Shown here: piece after piece, positions 1 through 10,579 of the stretch
How positions within the stretch are numbered: position 1 is the first letter of the stretch
Layout: each line of letters begins with the position of its first letter
Position numbers and translations under genes: made by a program
Notes under the pieces: model-generated
Databases searched by the model: none
Seen by the model: the letters and a program-made list of their open reading frames with translations, nothing else
Told to the model about the DNA's origin: nothing
NCBI GenBank assembly: GCA_051453625.1
Contig: JBOZIK010000001.1
Span: forward strand, 263,208,136-263,272,135
Reading direction: 5' to 3'
Source of the DNA: Welwitschia mirabilis
Taxonomy: Eukaryota; Gnetophyta; Gnetopsida; Welwitschiales
DNA length: 64,000 bases

Positions 1-65
1 ATTTTGATTCTCCTGAAACTTAACCACTGCTCGATCAAATTTTCAAATATTAAGGGTAACTCAAC

Positions 66-330
66 CCTTTTAATGATTTATTAACCACTTTTTACAAAGG
101 ACAATTCAGATAAATTAAATCATGCATAACAGTTGCACAATAGGGCGGTTGTCCACTTCTTTTATGGGCATAATTTTTATTTTGTTTTTCCTATGATAAT
201 TCAAGCTTTTCGAAAGGCTCATTAAATTTCACTATAACCTAAGCACAGTGAGGTTCATCACCATCCTTAGTATCTTCTTCCATAGCTTTAACCATGCATT
301 GCCTAACCACTGATCTTTGTGTTTGTTTTT
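66..330 (-). pseudogene. Unrecognised decayed reading frame
   Basis: One minus-strand frame stays readable for about 85 codons with two internal stops, both TAG. It includes charged, protein-like segments such as KAMEEDTKDGDEPHC and VIVKFNEPFEKLEL, then HKRSGQPPYCATVMHDL. Both TAG codons could be former CAG glutamine codons. It lies about 750 bp downstream of the family A PBS, where a gag gene would be expected, but I do not recognise a Gag motif and do not assign a function. It could also be a fragment of an older insertion. Confidence 0.35.
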
Positions 331-671
331 ACTATTCTTATTTCTTTTTTTACACTATATGTAAGGATTAGCTTGCTTTGGTCTTGCTATGAGATATTGG
401 GCTTGCCTCCCATTTTGCTTCTATATTTAAATTACACCATTATAGTCATTAAAAGTGTGAAGTATTAGGTGGGCATAAATGCTCATAACATCATAACAAC
501 TTGACAATGGAAGGGAAGTCCGTTAAATTTCATCATTATCACATGGTAATGCTCCTCTCTTTTTAACTAGGTTTCTTGTTACGAGGTGTGATATGAGTCT
601 TGTTGGAGTTACTCTCATTTAAGCAAGTCGCATAAGTTTTAGCCAAACGTTATTTTTTCTTTAATTGTTAT

Positions 672-675
<4 letters not shown>

Positions 676-703
<28 letters not shown>
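676..703. repeat. (AT)n microsatellite
   Basis: Uninterrupted alternating A and T, about 14 dinucleotides, in otherwise AT-rich non-coding sequence. Confidence 0.9.
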
Positions 704-1065
704 ATAGTTAAATGTATATTAAAATATTTAATTATTTAAATATATTAAATTATATTTATCTTTTAAAATATTGATTAAGAGGATTAAATTCTTTTGGCTA
801 ACAATAACGAATAATTGAATCTAATAATGAATAATTGGCTTCTAATTGAATGGTATCCTATCTAGTAAATTTATTTTATTATTAATTAACTTGAATTTTA
901 TATCTTTTAATTATTTTATTCATCTAATACCACATCTTAACTCTTGATTTTGAAATGTATAATACTTTCATAATAACTATACCTATTAAATCACAATCCT
1001 AGTTTTTAATGTCGAAATGTATTATGCCTTCACAATAACTACAACTAGAGAATTTGCAACCTAGT

Positions 1066-1329
1066 GCTCTGATACCAAATATAAATGCTTGAAATTTCTA
1101 ATATTGAAATGACTCCATATACTTTAATGCTCTAATACCAAATGTAAAGGGCTGAAATTTCTAATGTTGAAATGACTTCATATACTTTAACGCTCTGATA
1201 CCAAAATGCGATACCCCAAATTTCATAGTTAAAAAACCTCTATAAACTTTAATGCTTTGATACCAAAATGTGATACCCCAAATTTCACAGTTAAAAAAAT
1301 CCATAAACTTTAATGCTATGATATCAAAA
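1066..1329 (-). promoter_or_regulatory. Tandem array of five PBS-like units, A1
   Basis: Five units of 60-63 bp start at 1066, 1129, 1192, 1254 and 1314. Each begins with GCTCTGATACCA or a one- to two-base variant; the copies at 1066 and 1192 are exact. This is the reverse complement of TGGTATCAGAGC, the standard plant LTR-retrotransposon PBS matching the 3' end of initiator tRNA-Met. In each unit the PBS is followed by sequence resembling the end of the LTR (TGTGATACCCCAAATTTCA in the best copy). The array therefore repeats the LTR-end plus PBS junction. The rightmost unit abuts the LTR. Confidence 0.8.
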
Positions 1330-1384
1330 TGTAAAACCTCAAATTTCTTATCTTGAAAACTTTCAACTTAAGCTGATTCTATTA

Positions 1385-1937
1385 TACCCCGAAATGAAAA
1401 GCCCACTTTTTTTATTCTAAACTTATGAACATTACTTATTTAATAAGGGATTAAATCCTCATTCTTCTCCTCTATCAAAAGCATTAATTAAAAACTATCT
1501 ATATTATTNNNNNNNNNNNNNNNNNNNNNNNNNNNNNNNNNNNNNNNNNNNNNNNNNNNNNNNNNNNNNNNNNNNNNNNNNNNNNNNNNNNNNNNNNNNN
1601 NNNNNNNNNNNNNNNNNNNNNNNNNNNNNNNNNNNNNNNNNNNNNNNNNNNNNNNNNNNNNNNNNNNNNNNNNNNNNNNNNNNNNNNNNNNNNNNNNNNN
1701 NNNNNNNNNNNNNNNNNNNNNNNNNNNNNNNNNNNNNNNNNNNNNNNNNNNNNNNNNNNNNNNNNNNNNNNNNNNNNNNNNNNNNNNNNNNNNNNNNNNN
1801 NNNNNNNNNCTTTAATACCTAAAATATGACACCCACTTTTCTTATTCTAAACTTACAAACATTGCTTATTTAGTAAGGGAATAAATCCTCATTCTTCTCC
1901 TCTATCAAAAGCATTAATTAAAACCATCTATATTATT
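1385..1937. repeat. ~120 bp duplication on both sides of a 301-N gap
   Basis: 1385-1508 and 1810-1937 are near-copies; both hold CTCATTCTTCTCCTCTATCA and continue AAAGCATTAATTAAAA. The gap is 1509-1809. Scattered differences suggest a genuine tandem duplication or two LTR copies joined across the gap. Confidence 0.7.
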
Positions 1938-2689
1938 AATAGAAAATTTAACTTTTAACCGTCCATCTAACTTCCTTTTCGTAATGTCCATTACAAGAAT
2001 TTGTAACTTCCTTAATAATGACTCTCTTTAAGGTAATCCTCTCTTTAAGATACCTTAATTAGTTTTTAAAGGAGACTTTCCTACTAAATAATCTTATACC
2101 CCTTATTTCAAGATAAAAGTAACATCTTTTTCTTGGGATCTAAATTCTTTTGGGAAGGAGGGAAAGTCTCTTAACCACATTTAAATTCTTTTTGGGAAGG
2201 ATACATTACAAAAATTCTGATAGATTCAAGAAGACATCAAATTATCACAAAATCCTTCAAGGTTTTCCAATAAAATTTTCCAATGCAATTTTTCAATTAC
2301 AATATAATAATAATGCATAAATCCAGTTCTATCCCAAAAAGATACCCAAGAATCCACAATCTTCCAATTCGATATTCAATATAATATTTCACATACATGG
2401 ATAGAGATTCAATATTTTAACAAATTTCATCAGATAATAACTAGAAAGTATGACCTCCAATAAACTAATTTTATTTCAAGTAGGAAAATCATTATTCCAT
2501 ATAAAAATGAAAGCCACACAATTATGAATAAATAAAGTCTGTCTCTCATCAAAATGACAATTAACATATTGACTGTTCATGTAATCAGATAATTAACTCC
2601 AATTGCCTAATGAGATACAATAATCAACAGATGTTTCCATCATTATAGATCTAATGATTCATTATGAACTCATGCCATCTCAACAATTA

Positions 2690-2765
2690 GACTCCAGATT
2701 TATCTCCACTACCTCATTCAGTGATCTGTGAAGTCCACTACCTTGTTCGGTGATCTATGGAAAAT
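2690..2765. repeat. CACTACCT-type boxes in A1 LTR
   Basis: Two adjacent copies of a CACTACCTTGTTCGGTGATC-like box followed by TATGGA or TGTGAAG. The same box is expanded to about six irregular copies at 8735-8965 in A3. Confidence 0.6.
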
Positions 2766-3009
2766 CCATAACCATAGGTCTAATAAGATGATATCATGAA
2801 ACTAAGATAGGTTTCACGACAACATAATACATCAACCATAGATTTCAACCACAAGATGACAAGTCAATGCAATAGGGATTAATCACAAATTTTTATGTCA
2901 TACTAAGAAAGATAATTTCAGATATTAAGAAAAGAGAGTAATGAAGATGAGGCATGTATTAGCACAAAGTTTATTTTATTCAAGCATCACATGATTTCTC
3001 ATTGGACAT

Positions 3010-3668
3010 ATAAGAATATAAATACACATCGATCTCGATAAGAAATGCATAAGCAAATACCATCAAGAAATTACAAAAGTATAGGATCATATATAACATG
3101 ATGATTTGAAAACAGAATGCATAAGAAGGGACCATTAAGAAAGCATGAAAATAACGAACCATATATAAACATAATAATATCAATACAGAATGCATAAAAA
3201 GGACCAAGAAGAAAGCACGAAAGAGTAGAACCATACATACACATAATGATTTCAATACAGAATGCATAAGAAAGGACCATTAAGGAAGCACAAAGTATAG
3301 AACCATACAATAAACATGACAACTTTAATATAGAATGCATAAGGAAGGACCAACAAGGAAGCACGAAGGCAAAGAACCATACATACACATAATGATTTCG
3401 ATACTGAGTGCATAAGAAACGACCAACAAGGAAGCACGAGGGTTAGGAACTATACAATAAACATGACGATCTCAATATGAAATGCATAAGAAAGGACAAA
3501 CAAGGAATCATGAGGGTAAGGAACCATACATACACATAATAATTTCATTACAGAATGCACAATAAAGAACAAACAAGAAAGCACGAAGGTAAGGAACCAT
3601 ACATAAATATGATAATCTTAATACGGAATGCATGAAAAGGACCGACAAGGAAGCATAAAAGAGTAGAA
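3010..3668. repeat. Minisatellite, ~72 bp unit, about 9 copies, in A1 LTR
   Basis: Units open with GAACCATACATACACATAAT or a variant and contain GAATGCATAAGAAAGGACCA and GGAAGCACGA. Clear unit starts lie near 3158, 3229, 3300 and 3375 and continue to about 3668. Unit length drifts between about 71 and 75 bp, so open frames on the minus strand here are by-products of the repeat, not genes. Confidence 0.85.
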
Positions 3669-3825
3669 CCATATCAATTTTCAAGAAGAACTCAAGATCT
3701 TTGCTAGTCTTTAAGGCTTTTCTAGCTCCAAGACTTTGTAGCAAAAGGTTATCCACAAAATAAAAGTGAGGCAAAAGGAGGAGGAGAGTCCTATTTTGGT
3801 GGAATGCAAAGAGTCACAAGAATAT

Positions 3826-4021
3826 GAGGACAAACGAAAGTTGGCAAAGATTCCTTGCATATGAAGTCAAACAAAAGTTGACAAAGGTTCCTTGCATATG
3901 AGAACAAATGAAAGTTGGCAAAGATTTCTTGCATATGAGGAAAAACAAAAGTTGGCAAAGATTCTTTGCATATGAGGAAAAATAAAGGTTGATAAAGATT
4001 CCTTGCATATGAAGATAAAAT
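3826..4021. repeat. Minisatellite, 37 bp unit, about 5 copies, in A1 LTR
   Basis: Five successive units read GAGGACAAACGAAAGTTGGC followed by AAAGATTCCTTGCATAT, with few substitutions, then a partial sixth. The equivalent place in A2 (after 35080 and after 38610) holds no such array, so it expanded in A1 or its close relatives. Confidence 0.9.
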
Positions 4022-4402
4022 ATCATAAATGAGGGTGGTTAAGAAAGGGGTTACATGATTGCCTGGCCACCAGGTGCCTTTAATAATATAATCAAGATAA
4101 TGCTTTACATTTTATAATAAGAAAAAGGAATAAATAACATGTCTCCATAGTAAATATTCAATTCAGCATTTTACTTTCAACTGCATAAGTAAAGAAAATA
4201 TATTATTTCCACCACAAGAGCATATAAATATTAGGTATAAACATTTATACAAAATGGTATTCATATCGCAACTCAATAATATAGGGTTTTAAGGACATAA
4301 CAATTACCACAATTGGCGTTTCAAGTAATTCAATATTTTTCAAATATTGAATTGAACATAAACCTATAAATTTATAAGAAAAGAAAAAATGTGGACATGA
4401 CA

Positions 4403-5639
4403 ATTATGCATTTCTTGTTATTTATCCATGTGATTATTTTATAAGCTTGTTTTACAATTTAAAATTTATCTTTTGAAAAATAAATTGGCTTGTAATTATG
4501 GTTTTTCACCTAGTTTTTGTCAAGAACTAATAAAGGCTAAGTGGGAGGCTATGTTGCACTGCCAACTTGTGATTATTTAACGAGGTTTTATGAGTTATTT
4601 TGTAGGATATTCATATAGATTTAAGTTCACTTCTAAGGGTTTTAGAGAAATGATAGAAGATATTGATAATGTGTAATTCTTACCCAGATTTGATGCATTT
4701 CAGGTACATTATGATGTACAAAGCTTTGGAAGAATATTACTAATAAAAATCCTAAGTTTTTCCTTAAAAATATGATTAAGAAGGCCTTCATCTCCTATGT
4801 CATCCTCACAATAGGCAGGATAATGACTTTGTTGGATACTGATGTGGATTTTGAAATCACTTTTGAATTATCATTTTGAATCATCTTTTATAATGAGATT
4901 TCCTCCCCCTTGTCGTCCGGATGATAGTTAGGACAACACTGATATGTAACTAGCTCTAATAGTAATCTTTAACCATTTCATTTATTTTAGATATGTAAAT
5001 GAGCGTGCCTAGCCATGCCTTCTATTTGTTGTTTTCTACTATAAGTTGTTATAAATAAGTCCTCCTTCAAATCCCCTTTTCATCTTCATTAGACCAGAAA
5101 TTCTCATGATAGAAGATCAAAGGATGGAAGATCCATCTCTAGTATTGCAGAAAAACATTCCTTTAGTGGTGGATTATGTATCCTTCATTGAAGCTTGACT
5201 ATTTTGTAACTTAGATGCTTGTTACTAATTCTTAATATAAACTTTATTTTGTTTTCATATTTGCATATTAGATTCTTAAAATATCCTTATGTTTATGATT
5301 GTCCTTGATATGGTGAGAGTTTCTCATGTGATATAGATCATCAAGAGTAGCCTTTATTAATGCTGAAAATAAGTAGTATTAGTTCCATTTTTTATTTCAT
5401 CTAGATTAGTTGCATCTTGCTTTTTTCATTGTAATTTATATCCTTGCATTTGTTATTTATTTTTGGTTCCTATATTTCTTTGGCAAAGTAATCCAAGTCT
5501 TGTCTCATAGTCTTCAATGTGACTATGATATTTTAGGTCTACTCCCACTTATACTAGTGTGCTATATTGTGTGAGATATCTATTTATTTTATAGATGATA
5601 GAATATTTTTGAAATTAAGCATATGCACAAATACACACT
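4403..5639. other. Unassigned sequence, possibly an old plus-strand LTR
   Basis: No reading frame of interest. A TATA-like TTATAAATAAGTCC at about 5050-5063, followed by a pyrimidine-rich stretch and CATTAGACCAGAAATTCTCA, resembles the promoter and transcript start of an LTR, but no partner LTR, PBS or target-site duplication is visible. Confidence 0.25.
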
Positions 5640-6490
5640 ACAAAAATGAGAGTTATCTTCATAAATTTTACAATTTAAGTTTTTATTCTTTATTACTTTT
5701 ATATTAATTATCATCTTTTATACTTCTCTAAAGTATTAGTAAAATCTTTCATCATGTTTGTCAAGTATTTTTCTTCTTTGTCATGTTTAACTTCCTTTAA
5801 ATCCTTTAAGATTTGACCTATAGTCTGATTTTCTTTTTTGGTTTTAGGCTAATTTTAACTTATTTCTATAAGATTTTCCAATACAATCCATGCTTCTTAT
5901 AAGACTAAGTTTAACAAGTTGCCTCCATGAAAAAAATCTATAAGTTGTTTAGTTGGAGCATTCAATCCACTATAAAAATAGTCTACTAGTACTTCTTTAT
6001 GAAATTCATCAGTAGGTTTGAAATATCTATCTATTATAAAACATTCATAGGATGTCTCATAATCCTTATGAAATTGTTTTTTAAACTTGATTACTTAATG
6101 TTTTCTTTTTCTCATGGAACTTTCACTCAAAAATAGTTTGATAAATACTTATTGCACTTAACTCTAAGATTTAATACTTTTATAAGGAATAGTTTTAAGC
6201 CAAATTTTTGTTTTTCCTCTAAGTGTGACTAGAAAAATAATCATATAGGTACAGTCACTAATATGTTTCTTTTCCTTTCCTAAGGTAAGTATAAATTATT
6301 CAATATTAGCCAAACATTGAAAGGGATATTCCTTGAGTTTCCCTAAAAAAGTTAGATATGCACTTAAATTTCTTAATTCAACATCATTTCTAGGAGGTAT
6401 ATCAAAGGCATTTTAAATTTTACATTTTATATTAGCAATTAAATCTCTAAGAGTAGCATTTGCATTCAAGGAAGATGTTCCTATTTTGAT
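5640..6490 (-). pseudogene. gag: Decayed gag of element I
   Basis: Gag is the structural protein that packages element RNA. On the minus strand, with stops and a few frame changes, successive segments fit plant Athila/Tat Gag: LRNLSAYLTFLGKLKEYPFQ, then LRGKTKIWLKTIPYKSI (family: L+-KAK-WL-SLP), then LVDYFYSGLNAP and IDFFHGGNLLNL (family: FYNGL, IDAA-GG-L). The end near 5640 aligns by position with the zinc-knuckle region of element II. The same order is seen at 25470-26480. Identification rests on motif order, not on an intact frame; no functional product is possible. Confidence 0.75.
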
Positions 6491-6819
6491 TAGGATATTA
6501 GATGAAGTAACTTGCTTTTGTTTTTGTGAAGATTTTGATACATTCGATATATTTGAAGAAGAAATAACACAATCTACTTCAATCTGATTTTAAAATAATA
6601 AAACAAAAAAAAAACTTCTTCTTCAATCCTAGGATTTTGCATACCTGTGGTGTGCATATCTAGATTTAGCTCAAAGTTGAATAATCCTCTTTTGATATTT
6701 TCTTCGATTAAGTTTCATTTTCTTTGATATTTTGTTTTCCTACTAGAATTTACCATATCCCTATATGCTCAAGTAACAAATAGAAAATCAAAATAAAAAA
6801 TAATAAACTATCATTTACC

Positions 6820-7160
6820 TAGTCATGAGGACAAAAGAGAGGACGATGATCTTAATAACAAAAATATAAAACTCAAAAAAATTACCAAAAGTAAAAAACT
6901 AGACTATCGTTTCAGCTATTATGGGGATGATAGAGAATACAATAGTAACTTTATTACTAAACTATAAATAGAAGTAATTATAAAATAACAAAATAAAAAT
7001 CTAGACTATCATTTAATCTATCATGGAAATGGCCGAGAAAATGACAACAACTTTATTATCGAAATAAGAATAGAAGAAAAATTGTAAATGTGAAAATTAA
7101 TTTTAAAATTATAGAAATATCATGCCCAATGTCATTAAGATGCTAGAGAGAATGACAGGG
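6820..7160. repeat. Four copies of a GGATGACA-type motif in the leader of element I
   Basis: Between gag and PBS, at about 6820, 6917, 7018 and 7122, spaced roughly 100 bp, lie variants of TATCATGGGGATGACATAGG (for example TATTATGGGGATGATAGAGA). The same motif recurs twice in the adjoining LTR, at 8190 and 8303, and in element II. Confidence 0.65.
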
Positions 7161-7309
7161 TCACTAAAAACTATGGAAAATAAAACTTTACTAAATAACC
7201 CTTTTTTAAGATATCGTAAAAGAAATATAGCACTAATTCAAATAGATAACCTAAATAGAAGATTCAAGGTACTTATCTAGTTAGTGATAATTATCTATAT
7301 CCTTGTAGA

Positions 7310-7329
7310 CTTCCCTAATAATGCTATTA
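7310..7329 (-). promoter_or_regulatory. PBS of element I, decayed tRNA-Asp type
   Basis: Plus-strand CTTCCCTAATAATGCTATTA lies 3 bp from the LTR edge at 7333. The position equals that of element II (27231-27250), where the match to the complement of tRNA-Asp (TGGCGCCGTTGCCGGGGA) is easier to see. Confidence 0.55.
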
Positions 7330-7332
7330 AAA

Positions 7333-8566
7333 TGATGTGGTTTAAATTTATGCAATCCTAAAGTCCTTCAAGTAAATCTATAAATCAAATAACTTATAGA
7401 AAAACACATGCTAGTATAGATGAAATTTTACCTAAATGTTATAATCTCAATAAAGGCACTAAGCTCAAAGTTAAAGAATTGATTTTCAAAGGTATTTTTA
7501 GTCTTTTATAATAACTAAAAGTAAATAATAAAGTAAATTGAATGCAATGTAAATATAAATGAAATGAAAATAGAAGTGGAATGAATTCTACTAGTTTTTA
7601 ATTCTTCTATCATAAGAACTAGCTCTCTATAATTCAAATTAATTAAGAAGAGTACTTAACTTATTCCTAGTTAATATAAAATATGAGATATACCAAGTAG
7701 AATAAGGAATGCAATGTGAAATGTAAATAAAATAGAAATGTCATATAATACTAACCAAAGTCAAGCTTAACAAAGGTTGCCCTTATGATCTAAATAAATC
7801 AAAGAATTGTGATTTAAACTATAATCAACTTAAACCATAAGAGACATAAATAGAAATGGAATAAAAATATTAATTGTATTGATTTCAAATAACTTTACAT
7901 CCATTTACAATAAAGTAGAAGCACCTCAATAGAAGAGACTCAGCCTAACATTAAGAAAACTTCTTTCTGTAGCTACTGGATGGATCTATTATCCTTTAAT
8001 TTTCCATCACAAGCATTTTGAGTATAAAAGATGGAAATAAAAATGAGGAAGGGAAAGGGTATTTATATTTTTACATTGAGGTTCTTAAACTCAACCCTAG
8101 AAGGTGGAAAAGAAACCCTAACAATCCAAGTGGGTTGTCTGATTCCANNNNNNNNNNTCTAACCATAGAAAAATAGATGGTATCTTAACTATCATGGGGA
8201 TGACATAGGGACGTCACCTTACATTAAAAGGTACTTTATCAGCTTCATCTCCCATTATTAACCCCACATCTTCTCTTCATGTCAGTAGTTCTATTATCTT
8301 ACCTATTGTGGAGATGACATAGGGGGTGAAAAGCTTTCTTATTTTTAAACTTAAAGGTAACTTAGTCTTTTACATAATGAATCCTTCTTTTAAGTTTATT
8401 GTATTAGAATAAGCCTGATAAACCTACAAATGTGCTGGAATTACATGTTTCATTGATCATCCTATTATATCTCTATAATCATTAGTATTAGATTTAAACA
8501 TGTATAAATGTCTCACAAGAGCACTCAAACTACACCATCAAATTTCTACAAATTTACATCACAACA
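7333..8566 (-). repeat. 5' LTR of element I (1234 bp)
   Basis: Plus-strand start TGATGTGGTTTAAATTTATG and end TACATCACAACA match the edges of the two LTRs of element II (16514 and 27254). Similarity runs the whole length. It contains a 10-N gap at 8148-8157, a minus-strand TATA-like box and two copies of the GGATGACATAGGG motif. Confidence 0.8.
8060..8067 (-). promoter_or_regulatory. TATA-like box in LTR of element I
   Basis: Minus-strand TATAAATACCC lies in the middle of the LTR at the same place as the boxes in both element II LTRs (17259-17267, 27998-28006). The position fits the U3/R promoter of an LTR. Confidence 0.5.
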
Positions 8567-9425
8567 CTTCTAGTATGATTCAGGTAAGATAAGTTTAAGG
8601 TATCAAGTCACAAGATTTACCTAAAGCAAGAAACAATGATTATGTCAAGTGTTTCAAAAGAATAACCTCATGGATTTGATATGAGAAAATAACTAGTTTT
8701 TTAAACATTTTTCATCATAATATTTTTCAATTTTCTCCACTTCCTTATTCAATGATCGATGGGGTCTACTACTTCTCTCTTCGTAATTTGTGGATTTCTC
8801 ATAATATATTCTCTTATTCCACCACCTTATTTGGTGATCTATGAAGCTCACTACCTCATCTAGGGATCTTTAGTACAATTAATGAATCAATCAATTTCAC
8901 TACCTTATTTGATGATTTGTGGGTTCTCACTTTCCACTACCTCATTTAGCAATCTATGGAAAACTCATTCCATGAGATTTTAAGAATTCTAGGTATCAAG
9001 GAAGCATAAGCAATATTTATTATCAAACAAAGATACTCAACAAGAATAAAAATTCATGAATATTTCATAAGAATGTAGTAAAAACTATGATTTGAAATTA
9101 AGAATACATTTTTTTTTAGTAGCAATAATATGCACATCTAACGTCTTTTCAAGTTTTGCAAGAAATTGTGTAAAACATAAATGCATAAAGAAATGCATGA
9201 AAAAAAGAACTAAATAAGGATGCAAGAATTTAAATGGGGATCATCCCTAGATTAAAATAAAGATTCAAGAATTTCTAAATATTTTAAGGCTCAAAGATTC
9301 GAAGGCTTATCCAAGCTCTAAGGTTTCATAGTGAAGGACTCTTCAAAAGTGAAAGTGAGGAAAAAAGGAGAATGAGGGCCACATTTATAATTGAGGTTTG
9401 ATGAAATGTAAAGGGTCATGAGAAT
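8567..9425 (-). repeat. A3: partial LTR of family A
   Basis: Starts directly at the outer edge of the element I LTR and runs into a 917-N gap. It shares with A1 and A2 the CACTACCT boxes and the run from GGCTCAAAGATTCGAAGG through AGTGAGGAAAAAAGGAG to AATGTAAAGGGTCATGAGAA. A minus-strand AT-rich TATA-like stretch lies near 9384. The missing parts are in the gap or were replaced by element I. Confidence 0.65.
8735..8965. repeat. CACTACCT-box array in A3
   Basis: About six irregular units of the type CACTACCTTATTTGATGATT followed by TGTGG or TATGAAG, at unequal spacing of 30-52 bp. It is the expanded counterpart of the two boxes at 2690-2765. Confidence 0.6.
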
Positions 9426-10342
9426 NNNNNNNNNNNNNNNNNNNNNNNNNNNNNNNNNNNNNNNNNNNNNNNNNNNNNNNNNNNNNNNNNNNNNNNNNNN
9501 NNNNNNNNNNNNNNNNNNNNNNNNNNNNNNNNNNNNNNNNNNNNNNNNNNNNNNNNNNNNNNNNNNNNNNNNNNNNNNNNNNNNNNNNNNNNNNNNNNNN
9601 NNNNNNNNNNNNNNNNNNNNNNNNNNNNNNNNNNNNNNNNNNNNNNNNNNNNNNNNNNNNNNNNNNNNNNNNNNNNNNNNNNNNNNNNNNNNNNNNNNNN
9701 NNNNNNNNNNNNNNNNNNNNNNNNNNNNNNNNNNNNNNNNNNNNNNNNNNNNNNNNNNNNNNNNNNNNNNNNNNNNNNNNNNNNNNNNNNNNNNNNNNNN
9801 NNNNNNNNNNNNNNNNNNNNNNNNNNNNNNNNNNNNNNNNNNNNNNNNNNNNNNNNNNNNNNNNNNNNNNNNNNNNNNNNNNNNNNNNNNNNNNNNNNNN
9901 NNNNNNNNNNNNNNNNNNNNNNNNNNNNNNNNNNNNNNNNNNNNNNNNNNNNNNNNNNNNNNNNNNNNNNNNNNNNNNNNNNNNNNNNNNNNNNNNNNNN
10001 NNNNNNNNNNNNNNNNNNNNNNNNNNNNNNNNNNNNNNNNNNNNNNNNNNNNNNNNNNNNNNNNNNNNNNNNNNNNNNNNNNNNNNNNNNNNNNNNNNNN
10101 NNNNNNNNNNNNNNNNNNNNNNNNNNNNNNNNNNNNNNNNNNNNNNNNNNNNNNNNNNNNNNNNNNNNNNNNNNNNNNNNNNNNNNNNNNNNNNNNNNNN
10201 NNNNNNNNNNNNNNNNNNNNNNNNNNNNNNNNNNNNNNNNNNNNNNNNNNNNNNNNNNNNNNNNNNNNNNNNNNNNNNNNNNNNNNNNNNNNNNNNNNNN
10301 NNNNNNNNNNNNNNNNNNNNNNNNNNNNNNNNNNNNNNNNNN
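9426..10342. other. Assembly gap, 917 N
   Basis: Separates A3 from element III. Open frames crossing it are artefacts of N translation. Confidence 0.99.
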
Positions 10343-10579
10343 TGTGCGATAATTTCATAACCAAAAATAATATTAATGCAATCCATTAATTTACCTACTA
10401 TCAAAACCACTAAATTTTCTATTTAAGATCATAATTACTAAGGATTACAGTAATAAAATAATATTATAGCTAATACAACATAAATAATAATTAAGCATAA
10501 AATTTTCTAGAATATAGATGTAAGAACTACAATAGCTTGTAAACTCTGTAATAATAAAATTTATTTTAGTTTACTCTTT

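Larger units (their letters stand above)
1..1065. other. Interior of family A element A1 (partial), mostly non-coding
   Basis: Reading the minus strand away from the PBS array at 1066-1329, this is the first kilobase of the A1 interior; the rest lies outside the window. Apart from a short protein-like stretch at 66-330 and an AT microsatellite, I see no coding signal. Assignment to A1 rests on position only. Confidence 0.4.
1330..4402 (-). repeat. 5' LTR of A1, Ty3/Gypsy chromovirus-like family A
   Basis: Minus-strand LTR of about 3.07 kb including a 301-N gap. On the plus strand it begins TGTAAAACCTC beside the PBS array and is judged to end at GGACATGACA, matching the GAACATGACA end of the A2 3' LTR. 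The middle shares with A2 and A3 a purine-rich stretch (AGTGAGGCAAAAGGAGGAGG) and flanking phrases. The outer 300 bp is poorly conserved with A2, so the 4402 boundary is less certain than the inner one. It contains two minisatellites and a duplication around the gap. Confidence 0.6.
5640..8566 (-). mobile_element. Element I: truncated Athila/Tat-like Ty3/Gypsy element
   Basis: Minus-strand 5' end of an element: LTR (7333-8566), PBS, leader with repeated motifs, then gag. Homology to element II runs from the LTR through gag and stops near 5640, opposite 25605 of element II. Protease, RT, integrase and 3' LTR are absent. The breakpoint at 5640 may be a deletion or later insertion. Confidence 0.75.

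Noticed and set aside
1066-1329. Possible tRNA-Met gene fragments (GCTCTGATACCA)
   Set aside because: Only the 12 bases complementary to the tRNA 3' end are present, next to LTR ends. No cloverleaf, A box or B box. It is a primer-binding site, not a tRNA gene.
3010-3668. CRISPR-like array
   Set aside because: The whole ~72 bp unit is repeated with no conserved repeat and variable spacer pattern, and the window is a plant nuclear genome.
2980-3774. Overlapping minus-strand open frames with repeated hydrophobic segments
   Set aside because: They translate the 72 bp minisatellite in the A1 LTR. Unit length drifts, so no single frame is kept, and similar phrases in several frames are a repeat artefact.
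3814-4026. 70-codon minus-strand frame with repeated YAKNLCQL-like units
   Set aside because: Translation of the 37 bp minisatellite. The unit is not a multiple of three in a way that keeps a frame, and the setting is an LTR.
4403-5639. Host gene promoter at the TATAAATAAG near 5050
   Set aside because: No open frame or splice-like structure follows. An old LTR promoter explains it as well, and I could not support either firmly.
6820-7160. Riboswitch or structured bacterial RNA in the repeated leader motif
   Set aside because: The context is the 5' leader of a plant retrotransposon and no known riboswitch core is visible. Kept as an unexplained motif only.
9318-10410. Long open frames across the 917-N gap
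   Set aside because: Almost all residues are unknown bases. The same applies to the frames at 37413-37706, 55613-56059, 19802-19996 and 60515-60782.
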